Origin: Allobosea sp.
GTDB taxonomy: Bacteria; Pseudomonadota; Alphaproteobacteria; Rhizobiales; Beijerinckiaceae
Length of the DNA stretch: 64,000 nucleotides
Reading direction: 5' to 3'
Assembly (NCBI RefSeq): GCF_017308075.1
Contig: NZ_JAFKFX010000035.1
Span: 1 to 64,000, forward strand
Position numbers and translations under genes: made by a program. Positions 16,625-24,614 of this stretch are shown here, piece after piece (the first letter of the stretch is position 1; each line of letters begins with the position of its first letter). The notes under the pieces were generated by a model. That model was not told the origin of the DNA. It did not search any database and saw nothing but the letters and a program-made list of their open reading frames with translations.

Positions 16625-17899
16625 ATGTCGAAGCCGCAGCCCGTCGCGAAGCCCGCGTTGAAGGAACTCTACGAGCTCGGCGAGCTCCCGCCGCTCGGCC
16701 ATGTCCCGGCCAACATGTATGCCTGGGCAATCCGGCGCGAGCGTCATGGTCCGCCGCAGGAGAGCTTTCAGGTCGAGGTCGTGCCGACCTGGTCCATCGG
16801 CGAGGAGGAGGTGCTGCTCCTCGTGATGGCGGGCGGTGTCAATTATAACGGCATCTGGGCCGGGCTCGGCCAGCCGATCTCGCCCTTCGACGTGCACAAG
16901 GGCTCGCTTCACGTTGCCGGCTCCGATGCCTCCGGCATCGTCTGGGCCGTCGGCTCGAAGGTGAAGCGCTGGAAGGTCGGCGACGAGGTCATCGTCCATT
17001 GCAACCAGGACGATGGCGACGACGAGGAGTGCAATGGCGGCGATCCGATGTTCTCCTCCTCCCAGCGCATCTGGGGCTACGAGACGCCGGACGGCTCTTT
17101 CGCCCAGTTCTGCCGGGTCCAGTCGCGCCAGCTGATGCTGAAGCCGAAGCACCTCTCCTGGGAGGAGGCAGCCTGCTACACGCTGACGCTGGCCACCGCC
17201 TATCGCATGCTCTTCGGCCACGCCCCGCACACCATCAAGCCGGGTGACAATGTCTTGATCTGGGGCGCTTCCGGCGGTCTCGGCGTCTTCGGCGTGCAGC
17301 TCTGCGCCGCCTCCGGCGCCAACGCGATCGGCGTGATCTCCGACGAGACCAAGCGCGATTATGTGCTCGGCCTCGGCGCCAAGGGCGTGATCAACCGCAA
17401 GGACTTCAATTGCTGGGGCCAGATGCCCAAGGTCAACTCGCCGGAATATGTCGAGTGGACCAAGGAAGCCCGGAAGTTCGGCAAGGCGATCTGGGACATC
17501 ACCGGCAAGAAGGATGTCGACATCGTCTTCGAGCATCCCGGCGAGGCGACCTTCCCGGTCTCCTGCCTCGTCGCCAAGCGCGGCGGCATGGTGGTGTTCT
17601 GCGCCGGCACCTCCGGCTTCAACATCACCTTCGACGCCCGCTATGTCTGGATGCGGCAGAAGCGCGTGCAGGGCTCGCATTTCGCCCATCTCAAGCAGGC
17701 TTCGGCCGCCAACCAGTTCGTGCTCGACCGGCGGATCGATCCCTGCATGTCCGAGGTCTTCCCCTGGGACAAGATCCCGCTCGCCCACCACAAGATGTGG
17801 AAGAACGAGCACGCGCCCGGCAACATGGCGGTGCTGGTCTACGCGCCACGGACCGGCCTGCGCACCTATGAGGACGTGGTCGAGGCGTTGGAGGGCTGA
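16625..17899 (+). CDS. ccr: Crotonyl-CoA carboxylase/reductase
   Basis: 424 residues. It reductively carboxylates crotonyl-CoA to ethylmalonyl-CoA with NADPH and CO2, the key step of the ethylmalonyl-CoA pathway for acetyl-CoA assimilation. MDR-superfamily fold: GSDASGIVWAVG, the Rossmann loop WGASGGLGVFGVQL, and the long insertion with CNQDDGDDEECNGGDP that is typical of Ccr. VFEHPGEATFP and the FCAGTSGFNITFDARY region also match Ccr. Length is standard. The ATG at 16625 follows GGGAGAAAGCGA. A Rho-independent-type terminator lies about 70 bases downstream. Another pathway enzyme, methylsuccinyl-CoA dehydrogenase, is encoded at 22026. Confidence 0.96.
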   Translation: MSKPQPVAKPALKELYELGELPPLGHVPANMYAWAIRRERHGPPQESFQVEVVPTWSIGEEEVLLLVMAGGVNYNGIWAGLGQPISPFDVHKGSLHVAGSDASGIVWAVGSKVKRWKVGDEVIVHCNQDDGDDEECNGGDPMFSSSQRIWGYETPDGSFAQFCRVQSRQLMLKPKHLSWEEAACYTLTLATAYRMLFGHAPHTIKPGDNVLIWGASGGLGVFGVQLCAASGANAIGVISDETKRDYVLGLGAKGVINRKDFNCWGQMPKVNSPEYVEWTKEARKFGKAIWDITGKKDVDIVFEHPGEATFPVSCLVAKRGGMVVFCAGTSGFNITFDARYVWMRQKRVQGSHFAHLKQASAANQFVLDRRIDPCMSEVFPWDKIPLAHHKMWKNEHAPGNMAVLVYAPRTGLRTYEDVVEALEG

Positions 17900-17968
17900 G
17901 CGGGCCCGGTCATGCTCAGACCCGCAGGCCTGCTGGCGTCCCCGTGACGAATTCGCCTAGGGTTACTT

Positions 17969-18005
17969 AAGGGCCGGATCCCGAGGGATTCGGCCCTTGC
18001 GTTTT
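17969..18005 (+). terminator. Rho-independent-type terminator after ccr
   Basis: AAGGGCCG (17969-17976) pairs with CGGCCCTT (17991-17998) around a 14-base loop, and is followed by GCGTTTTC. It lies about 70 bases after the ccr stop and before the amidase-family gene. Confidence 0.7.
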
Positions 18006-18058
18006 CGGCGGCCGATCCTCGGCGCCGGAAGCATCCGCATGACCGGCAGGTGAGATCC

Positions 18059-18991
18059 ATGGCGCTGCATCGTTTCGTCCCGACCACCTATTCCAACGTC
18101 ATGGCGACGCTGCCGCCGGTTCTCACCGTCGCGAGCGGCGACACGATCGTGACGACGACGCTCGACGCCGCCGGCTTCGACCATGACGGTGTCCAGAAGG
18201 CGCCGCGCGGCAATCCGATGACCGGGCCATTCGCCGTCGAGGGAGCGGAGCCCGGCGATGCGATCATCGTGACGATCGACCGGATGACGCCGAACCGCGC
18301 CACCGGTTGGACCTATTCGCCGCTCTCGCAGCAGGTGGTCGACCCAAGGACGGTCGCCGATCTGCCGAAGAGCGAGCGCTTCGAATGGGCGATCGATGCG
18401 GGGCAGGGCACGGTCACCCTGATCGGCGGCTCGGAGCGCATTGCCGGCTGGAGCTTCCCGCTGGCGCCGATGATCGGCTGCTTCGGCGTGGCGCCGGCCG
18501 GCGGCCAGGCGATCTCGACCGCGACCAGCGGCCCCTATGGCGGCAACATGGACTATCGCCGCTTCGCGCCCGGTGCGCGGATCGCCTTCCCCGTCTCCGA
18601 AAAGGGCGGGCTGTTCTTCCTTGGCGACGGCCATGCCGGCCAGGGCGATGGCGAGATCGTCGGCACCGGCATCGAGACCAGCTTCGAGATCGAGTTCACC
18701 CTGCATCTGCGCAAGAACGCACCGGGCCGCTGGCCGCGCTGCGAGAGCGAGACCGAGATCGTCACCATCGCGAGCGGGCGTCCGCTCGACCAGCCCTTGC
18801 AGTTCGCCACGACCGAGATGCTGCGCTGGATCGTCGAGGATCTCGGCGTCGATGCCGTCGAGGCCAGCCATCTGCTCGGCCAGATGGTGCGCTACGACGT
18901 CGCCAACGTCTTCAACCCCGCCTATTGCGTCGCCTGCCGGCTCGAGAAGAACGAGATCACCCGGCGCATGTCGCTGCTCGGCCAGGGCTGA
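18059..18991 (+). CDS. Acetamidase/formamidase family protein
   Basis: 310 residues, FmdA/AmdA family. Family features include GPFAVEGAEPGDAIIVTID (effector-strand region), a MIGCFGVAP segment, GGNMDYRRF, and the metal-site-like LGDGHAGQGDGEI. Members hydrolyse formamide, acetamide or related small amides to ammonia and the acid. Many homologues are unassigned, so the substrate is left open. The ATG at 18059 is preceded by GGCAGGTGAG; a GTG at 18050 would add three residues. It stands alone, with a terminator upstream and a convergent acetyltransferase gene downstream. Confidence 0.85.
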   Translation: MALHRFVPTTYSNVMATLPPVLTVASGDTIVTTTLDAAGFDHDGVQKAPRGNPMTGPFAVEGAEPGDAIIVTIDRMTPNRATGWTYSPLSQQVVDPRTVADLPKSERFEWAIDAGQGTVTLIGGSERIAGWSFPLAPMIGCFGVAPAGGQAISTATSGPYGGNMDYRRFAPGARIAFPVSEKGGLFFLGDGHAGQGDGEIVGTGIETSFEIEFTLHLRKNAPGRWPRCESETEIVTIASGRPLDQPLQFATTEMLRWIVEDLGVDAVEASHLLGQMVRYDVANVFNPAYCVACRLEKNEITRRMSLLGQG

Positions 18992-19008
18992 CGGCGCCGG
19001 CCGGGCGG

Positions 19009-19458
19009 TCAGCCCGGCTGCAGTCGCTTGCGGTAGTAGACGACACGCTCGGTTTCCTCGAAGCCGAGCGCTTCGTGCATCTGCTGGGAGCCGGTGTTGA
19101 GCAGGTCCGCATCGGAGGCGAATTCGGCGCAGCCATGGCCGGCGGCCCAGGTCTCGACAGCGCGGCACAGCGCACGGGCGACGCCGCGCTTCCGGTTCTC
19201 GGGCTGCACATAAATGCCTTCGAGGAAGCCGACGGGGGACGTGTCGCAGCCATTGACGTAGTCGTGCCGCAGCGCAGCCTCGGCCAGTCCGATGGCGAGC
19301 CCGTCGTCATCCCGCGCGATGAAGGCCGTCTCATTCTCGCTTTCGAGTATCCCGGCGGCCTCGTCGCGATGGTCCTGCGCGCCGCCTTCCGGCCACAGCG
19401 CGATGCGCAGCGCAACCCAGTCGTCCAGCATGTCGGCGGCACAGGCTTCGATCCGCAT
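19009..19458 (-). CDS. GNAT acetyltransferase similar to AAC(6')-type enzymes
   Basis: 149 residues. The acetyl-CoA loop is in YVQPENRKRGVARAL (R/Q-x-x-G-x-A). Flanking text FLEGIYV before the loop, and GCAEFASDAD and MHEALGFEETERVVYYRK after it, strongly recall chromosomal aminoglycoside 6'-N-acetyltransferases and their relatives. Whether it modifies aminoglycosides or another amine is not shown by sequence. The neighbouring gene is also a GNAT but of the RimJ/RimL type. There are no mobile-element signs around it, so it looks like a resident chromosomal gene. Confidence 0.8.
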   Translation of the reverse strand: MRIEACAADMLDDWVALRIALWPEGGAQDHRDEAAGILESENETAFIARDDDGLAIGLAEAALRHDYVNGCDTSPVGFLEGIYVQPENRKRGVARALCRAVETWAAGHGCAEFASDADLLNTGSQQMHEALGFEETERVVYYRKRLQPG

Positions 19459-19477
19459 GGTTGCAGGCTTTCCGTCT

Positions 19478-20014
19478 TCAATCGCGCCCTGCCGTTTCCG
19501 GCCGGGGACTTAGCCGTTCCAGCATGACGCAGGGAGCGTCCTTGTAGAGGCAGTTTCCGGAAGGCCGGTAGCCGAACTTGCCGGCGATGCGCAGCGATGC
19601 GGCATTGTCGGGATTGATCAGGCAGACGGTGCGGGCTGGCGCATGCGCACGGTCGATCCAGTCATGGCAGGCCGCGACGGCCTCGGCGGCGAGGCCGCGC
19701 CCCTGTGCCGCGCGGTTCAGGATCCAGGATGCTTCCGGGATGGCGTCGAAGCGCTCGCCCAGCCCGCGATGGAAATCGGCGAAGCCGACATCGCCGATGA
19801 ACGCGCCGCTCGCCCTGTCGAAGACCGCGAACATGCCGTAGCCGAGCAGGGACCAGTGTCCGGCGTAGCGCAGCAGCCGGTTCCAGCCATCCTCCCGCGA
19901 AAGTTGCGGCGCGGCGATGAACCTGAAGAGCTCCCGGTCGGAGAACATCGCGTACCAGGGTTCGAAATCCTCCAGCGCATGAGGGCGCAGGCGCAGGCGC
20001 GCAGTCTCGATCAT
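19478..20014 (-). CDS. GNAT acetyltransferase, RimJ/RimL type
   Basis: 178 residues, soluble. It begins IETARLRLRPHALEDFEPW, the usual opening of RimJ/RimL-like N-acetyltransferases, and continues with GYGMFAVFDRASGAFIGDVG and ASWILNRAAQGRGLAAEAV, where the acetyl-CoA-binding loop is Q-G-R-G-L-A. It ends with NAASLRIAGKFGY. Likely acetylates a protein N-terminus or a small amine; the target is unknown. It lies 19 bases upstream of the AAC(6')-like gene, probably in the same transcript. Confidence 0.85.
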   Translation of the reverse strand: MIETARLRLRPHALEDFEPWYAMFSDRELFRFIAAPQLSREDGWNRLLRYAGHWSLLGYGMFAVFDRASGAFIGDVGFADFHRGLGERFDAIPEASWILNRAAQGRGLAAEAVAACHDWIDRAHAPARTVCLINPDNAASLRIAGKFGYRPSGNCLYKDAPCVMLERLSPRPETAGRD

Positions 20015-20058
20015 CCGGTGACAGGCCCCATCTCGAAACTTCGTGTCGACATCACCGG

Positions 20059-20916
20059 TCAGAGCGATGCGATCGCCTCGCCCGGTGTGGCTTTCGGCGC
20101 CCTCACGATCGCGATCGCGGCATTGAGCTCGGCCCCGTAGAGAAAGATCGCCGCCAGCCAGTACAGGAAGACCAGGGCGATCATCGCCGTCGCGAGGCCG
20201 GCATAGGTCGTGACATAAGCGCCGGCGAAGGAGTCGAGATACCAGCCGAAGCCGAGCCCGCCGACCAGCCAGACCGCGAGCGTCATCAATATGCCCGGCC
20301 ACATCGCGCCGATATGCGGCGCGCGGGCCGGCAGCGCCTTGTGGGCGACGCAGAGCGCCAGCACGATCACCACCGTCGCCGCCGATAGGCGCAGGAAGGC
20401 CTGCAGGAAGCCGAGCGGCGCCAGCGCCGGCACATAGCCGACGACGCCGCGCCAGATCAGCGGGCCGAGCACGACGAGCAGCGAGAAGGCCAGAATGAAG
20501 AAGGCGCCGCCGATCACATAGACGATCGATTCCAGCCGGGTGCGCCACCAGGAACGCCATTCATAGGCCTCATAGGCGCGGTTCAGCCCGATCCGCAGCG
20601 CCTCGACGCCGGAGGAGGAGAAATAAAGCGCCAGCACCGCGCCGAGCGTCAGCGCATCCCTGCGCACCGCGGTCAGCACCGAGCGGACCTCGCGCGCGAT
20701 CGGCTCGGCGATCTCGCGTGGCCAGGCCTCGAGCAGGAGCTGCGCCGCCTCGTCGGCCGCCGCCTGGGAGCCAAACAGGCCGCCGAGCGCGGTGACGATG
20801 ATCAGGAAGGGGAAGAGCGACATCAGCACCGAGAGCGCGATGTGGCTGGCGATCGCCCAGCCATCATGGGCGATGAAGCGCTCGAAGGCGATGGCGGGGG
20901 CGGAGAGCAGGGACAT
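20059..20916 (-). CDS. YihY/virulence factor BrkB family membrane protein
   Basis: 285 residues with about six transmembrane helices. Conserved YihY features: ASHIALSVLMSLFPFLI near the first helix, the LGAVLALYFSSSGVEALRIGLNRAY region, and the C-terminal YAGLATAMIALVFLYWLAAIFLYGAELNA. The family was once annotated as ribonuclease BN; that label is wrong. Its function remains unclear, with transport or envelope roles suggested. It is transcribed towards the acetyltransferase genes and divergent from the EamA exporter gene. Confidence 0.9.
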   Translation of the reverse strand: MSLLSAPAIAFERFIAHDGWAIASHIALSVLMSLFPFLIIVTALGGLFGSQAAADEAAQLLLEAWPREIAEPIAREVRSVLTAVRRDALTLGAVLALYFSSSGVEALRIGLNRAYEAYEWRSWWRTRLESIVYVIGGAFFILAFSLLVVLGPLIWRGVVGYVPALAPLGFLQAFLRLSAATVVIVLALCVAHKALPARAPHIGAMWPGILMTLAVWLVGGLGFGWYLDSFAGAYVTTYAGLATAMIALVFLYWLAAIFLYGAELNAAIAIVRAPKATPGEAIASL

Positions 20917-21063
20917 CGGCAGGCTCGGCAGGGCAGGGTGGCGATTGTGGCCGCTTCGGAGCGGCTGGCAAGCCGTGACGGCGCGGAGGACATGCCGTTG
21001 CGGCGTCCATAGCCGCGACAAGGCGGCGCTTCCAGCGTATCAGGCGCTCGGAAAGGTCGTTTG

Positions 21064-21948
21064 ATGTTCGCCACGCCGCTCTTCCTGCGCTTCGCGCCGG
21101 TGCTCTTCGTCTTCCTCTGGTCGAGCGGCTGGATCGTCGCCGGCTATTCGGCCCGGCATTCGGACGCGCTGACCTTCTTGTCGCTGCGCTTCGCCTGCGC
21201 CTTCGTCGCGCTTGCCGCGCTCTCCGTCGCAGTCGGGGCGCCCTGGCCGAAGGGGCGGCGTGCGTGGATCGATTGCGCCATCGCCGGCATCCTCCTGCAC
21301 GCGCTCTATCTCGGCGGCGTCTGGTGGGCGGTGCGCCATGGCCTGCCGGCCGGCGTCTCCGGCCTGATCGCCGGGCTGCAGCCGGTGCTGACGGCGCTGT
21401 TCGCCCCGCTGATCGTCGGCGAGCGGATCTCGCCGGTGCGCTGGGCCGGCATCGTCTGCGGCTTTATCGGCATCGGGCTCGTGCTGGAGCCGAAGCTCGT
21501 CGGCGTCGAGCCCGAGGTCATGCGAGCTGTGCTCGTTCCGGTGATCGTCAACGTCATCGGCATGTTCGCCGTCACCTTCGGCTCGTTCTGGCAGAAGGCG
21601 CGGATCGTCTCCGGGGACCTGCGCACCGTGACGGCGGTGCAATACGCCGCCGCTTTCCTGTTCACATTGCCCTTCGCCTTCCTGCTCGAGCCGATGCGGA
21701 TCGAGTGGAACCTGACGATGACGCTGGTGCTCGCCTGGTCGGTGCTGGCGCTCTCGCTCGGTGGGATCGGCCTCTATCTGATCCTGATCCGCCGCGGCCA
21801 GGTCTCGCGCACCGCGACCTTTCTCTATCTCGTGCCGCCGGCGGTCGCGGTCGAGGCCTGGCTGCTCTTCGGCGAGACCCTCTCGCCGATCCAGCTCGTC
21901 GGCATGGCGGTGGCGGTGCTCGGCGTCGTCCTCGCCAGCCGAAAGTAG
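21064..21948 (+). CDS. EamA/DMT family transporter
   Basis: 294 residues, about ten transmembrane helices arranged as two EamA repeats. The first opens with FLWSSGWIVAGY and SLRFACAF; the second repeat begins near VIVNVIGMFAVTF and ends with FLYLVPPAVAVEAWLLFGE and LVGMAVAVLGVVLA. Members export amino acids or other metabolites. ATG 21064 is preferred to the adjacent TTG at 21061. The gene ends 77 bases before the methylsuccinyl-CoA dehydrogenase start. Confidence 0.88.
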   Translation: MFATPLFLRFAPVLFVFLWSSGWIVAGYSARHSDALTFLSLRFACAFVALAALSVAVGAPWPKGRRAWIDCAIAGILLHALYLGGVWWAVRHGLPAGVSGLIAGLQPVLTALFAPLIVGERISPVRWAGIVCGFIGIGLVLEPKLVGVEPEVMRAVLVPVIVNVIGMFAVTFGSFWQKARIVSGDLRTVTAVQYAAAFLFTLPFAFLLEPMRIEWNLTMTLVLAWSVLALSLGGIGLYLILIRRGQVSRTATFLYLVPPAVAVEAWLLFGETLSPIQLVGMAVAVLGVVLASRK

Positions 21949-22025
21949 GGCGCTGGCTGCCGAAACACGACTATCGCAAGCGCTTCGACTTCCCTTATGC
22001 TGCGCCGCAACAAGGGAGAGAGACC

Positions 22026-23702
22026 ATGAGCGCCAACGCCGCCCTCAGGACCGCGACGCAAGCTTCCGCCATCGAACTGATCGGCGCCGCGCTGCCCGGC
22101 TTCGAGGCGCTGCTGGAGCAGGCCGTCGCGGCGGTGCGCCAGAAGGTGCTGGTCGAGGGCCGGATTTCCGCGGCGAAGCTGGAGCAGGAACAGCACGCCG
22201 CCCACGGCCTGTCCTGGCTCGCGACCTATGTCATGGCGCTGCGCGAGCTGAAAGCCTATGGCGAGCGCCTCCAGGCCGAGGATCGCTACGGCGCGATCGA
22301 GGACTACGCCATCAGGATCGGCGCCGGCGAATATGCCGCGCAGATCTTCGGCGGCATTCCGATGAGCCAGGGCGAGATTGTCCGGCTCCCCGCGCTCGGA
22401 CTTTCGGCGAAGGCTGTCGCCGATGCCTGCTCGGATGCCGCCGACGCGCTGATCGCGCAGGGCAACACGCCGGAGAACCGGGCTCGCTTCGTCTCGCTGT
22501 TCAGCCAGTCGCAGGGCCTCGCCAGCGTCGGCGATCCCGGGCTAGACGAGACGCTGGAGGCGATCCGTGCCGAAATGCGCCGCTTCTGCGAGCAGCAGGT
22601 CACGCCGCACGCCCATGAATGGCATCTCGCCAACGAATATATCCCGATGCCGGTGGTCGAGCAGATGGCCGAGCTCGGCGTCTTCGGCCTGACCATACCC
22701 GAGGAATTCGGCGGCATGGGCCTCTCCAAGGTCTCGATGTGCGTCGTCTCCGAGGAGCTCTCGCGCGGCTATATCGGCGTCGGCTCGCTCGGCACTCGCT
22801 CCGAAATCGCCGCCGAGCTGATCCTCTGTGGCGGCACCGACGAGCAGAAGGCCTATTGGCTGCCGAAGATCGCGTCCGGCGAGATCCTGCCGACCGCCGT
22901 CTTCACCGAGCCGAACACCGGATCGGACCTTGCCTCGCTGCGCACCAAGGCGATGAAGGACGGTGACGTCTGGAAGGTCTACGGCAACAAGACCTGGATC
23001 ACCCACCCCGTCCGCGCCGACATCATGACGCTGCTGGTCCGCACCGATCCCGACGCGCCGGGCTATCGCGGCCTTTCGATGCTGATCGCCGAGAAGCCGC
23101 GCGGCACCGACGCCGAGCCCTTCCCGGTCGAGGGCCTGACCGGCGGCGAGATCGAGGTGCTCGGCTATCGCGGCATGAAGGAATATGAGCTCGCCTTCGA
23201 CGGCTTCGAGGTCAAGGGCGAGAATCTCCTCGGTGGCGTCGAGGGGCAGGGCTTCAAGCAATTGATGCAGACCTTCGAGGCCGCCCGCATCCAGACCGCG
23301 GCCCGGGCGCTCGGCGTGGCGCAATCCGCCTTCGATCTGGGATTGCGCTACGCGCAAGAGAGGATCCAGTTCGGCAAGCCGCTGATCGCCTTCCCGCGCG
23401 TCGCCGACAAGCTCGCCATGATGGCGGCCGAGCTCGTCATCGCGCGCCAGCTCACCTATTTCGCCGCCCGCGAGAAGGATGCCGAGCGGCGCTGCGACCT
23501 CGAAGCCGGCATGGCCAAGCTGCTGGGGGCCCGGGTCGCCTGGGCGGCGGCCGACAACGCCCTGCAGATCCATGGCGGCAACGGCTTTGCGCTGGAATAC
23601 CCGGTCAGCCGCGTGCTCTGCGACGCCCGCATCCTCAACATCTTCGAGGGCGCGGCGGAAATCCAGGCGCAGGTGATCGCGCGCCGGCTGGTCGAGGGGT
23701 GA
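22026..23702 (+). CDS. mcd: (2S)-methylsuccinyl-CoA dehydrogenase
   Basis: 558 residues. The C-terminal 390 or so residues are an acyl-CoA dehydrogenase: AVFTEPNTGSDLASLRT flavin loop, YGNKTWITHPVRAD, and catalytic Glu in IFEGAAEIQ. An extra N-terminal region of about 150 residues (ATYVMALRELKAYGERL and so on) distinguishes methylsuccinyl-CoA dehydrogenase from ordinary members and explains the length. It oxidises (2S)-methylsuccinyl-CoA to mesaconyl-CoA in the ethylmalonyl-CoA pathway, and ccr is encoded 4 kb away. The ATG at 22026 follows AAGGGAGAGACC. The open frame extends far upstream inside the EamA gene but is not coding there. Confidence 0.9.
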   Translation: MSANAALRTATQASAIELIGAALPGFEALLEQAVAAVRQKVLVEGRISAAKLEQEQHAAHGLSWLATYVMALRELKAYGERLQAEDRYGAIEDYAIRIGAGEYAAQIFGGIPMSQGEIVRLPALGLSAKAVADACSDAADALIAQGNTPENRARFVSLFSQSQGLASVGDPGLDETLEAIRAEMRRFCEQQVTPHAHEWHLANEYIPMPVVEQMAELGVFGLTIPEEFGGMGLSKVSMCVVSEELSRGYIGVGSLGTRSEIAAELILCGGTDEQKAYWLPKIASGEILPTAVFTEPNTGSDLASLRTKAMKDGDVWKVYGNKTWITHPVRADIMTLLVRTDPDAPGYRGLSMLIAEKPRGTDAEPFPVEGLTGGEIEVLGYRGMKEYELAFDGFEVKGENLLGGVEGQGFKQLMQTFEAARIQTAARALGVAQSAFDLGLRYAQERIQFGKPLIAFPRVADKLAMMAAELVIARQLTYFAAREKDAERRCDLEAGMAKLLGARVAWAAADNALQIHGGNGFALEYPVSRVLCDARILNIFEGAAEIQAQVIARRLVEG

Positions 23703-23706
23703 GGGG

Positions 23707-24042
23707 CTACCCCTCGGCCTCGGCATCCCCGCCGATCAGGAGGTGCCGGATGGCACTGGGCACAGGGAAACCGTAGCCGTCGCCCTGCTCCAGCCAGCGA
23801 AGTCTGCCTGCCCGGTGAAAGTCGCTGGTGTAGATGTCAGCCCCGATAGCCTTCAGGGCGAGCAACATCGCCTGCGTGGCGTCGATTCCGTAGCCGTGGC
23901 CGCGGTGTGTCCCGTCCGGCCAGCCGATCTCGTAGGCACAGGACCAGTCGTGCTCGCCTTTGAGGGGAGCGTGGACCGTCACCGGAACCGCAAGGTCGCC
24001 GGTGTCGCTTCGGTAGGTCAACCCTCTACGCATCATGATCAT
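23707..24042 (-). CDS. DUF6968-like small protein
   Basis: 111 residues, soluble. It shows WSCAYEIGWPDGTHRGHGYG, then IDATQAMLLALKAIGADIY and finally GDGYGFPVP, a pattern I associate with DUF6968. Function is unknown. The gene starts eight bases after the end of a broken gene on the same strand (24051-24374), suggesting one former operon. It is convergent with mcd, with four bases between them. Three closely spaced in-frame Met codons leave the exact start open. Confidence 0.6.
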   Translation of the reverse strand: MIMMRRGLTYRSDTGDLAVPVTVHAPLKGEHDWSCAYEIGWPDGTHRGHGYGIDATQAMLLALKAIGADIYTSDFHRAGRLRWLEQGDGYGFPVPSAIRHLLIGGDAEAEG

Positions 24043-24050
24043 CGCTGTTC

Positions 24051-24374
24051 TCAGTAGTTGAATGGCGGAATCTGCTGGCGCGCGAGGCAGGCCGCATAGC
24101 GTTGATACGCCTGATCATAACAGGATCGCAGTCCAACCATTCGGCACTGAAAAATGTCGCGCTCGAACTGTGCTTCGCAAATCGCTCGCAGTGCGCGGCT
24201 GGTGATTGCCGCCACTGCATCGCCCGGAGGCAAGCCGTCTATGGTCGCGGAACCATCACCGCTGCCGCCGCTCCATTAGCCACCGTCGGAACTTCCGGCG
24301 GGAACGCGAGGCTGGTCTGGGTTGAACTTTGCTGTGAGTACTAATGTTTGCAACCGTGTGAAGGCGGCCATCAT
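24051..24374 (-). pseudogene. Small gene interrupted by an in-frame TAA
   Basis: One frame reads MMAAFTRLQTL, then FNPDQPRVPAGSSDGG, a TAA stop (24276-24278 on the plus strand as TTA), then WSGGSGDG and a further 60 residues to a normal stop. Intact proteins carry the motif D-P-D-Q-P-R-V-P-A-G...G-G-Q-W-T, so the stop replaces the Gln of GGQW, as a single C-to-T change (CAA to TAA) would do. The downstream part has a paired pattern, two C-x10-C units. The start at 24374 has a GGTGAG site. The product family is unassigned; the motif occurs in diverse alphaproteobacterial and phage-related hypothetical proteins. Confidence 0.55.
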
Positions 24375-24614
24375 CTTCTCACCAGCGATGCGGCTCGCAA
24401 CGGCGTTCCTTCGCAACCGGCCGGTGCTGGTATTTCTTAGGATTGAGCGATAGCTGAGCATCCGTCCCTGATCTCCGCGACGGATACAGATAGTAAGCTC
24501 GGAAAACGCGCTGGGGATAAGTTCTGTCCCAGACTAAACCTCAAGGCACGGCGCAATCTGACGAGTGATGTCGTTTGGTTCGACTTGCAAGGAGCAGGCG
24601 TGACGGCTGGCTAG
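24375..24614. other. Intergenic region, less GC-rich
   Basis: 240 bases between the broken gene and the end of the ABC exporter gene. It is visibly poorer in G and C than its surroundings and contains no recognisable gene, hairpin or repeat. It presumably holds the promoter of the broken gene and its DUF6968-like neighbour. Confidence 0.4.

Noticed and set aside
16421-17812. Upstream extension of the small secreted protein to 607 residues on the minus strand
   Set aside because: The extension is antisense to ccr and lacks protein character; the signal peptide begins at 16420.
17990-18058. Possible riboswitch ahead of the amidase-family gene
   Set aside because: The structure is explained by a simple terminator hairpin belonging to ccr; no aptamer-like conserved pattern was seen.
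21264-22025. N-terminal extension of mcd into the EamA transporter gene
   Set aside because: The added part is an out-of-frame, Arg-rich reading of the transporter gene; the family N-terminus begins at 22026.
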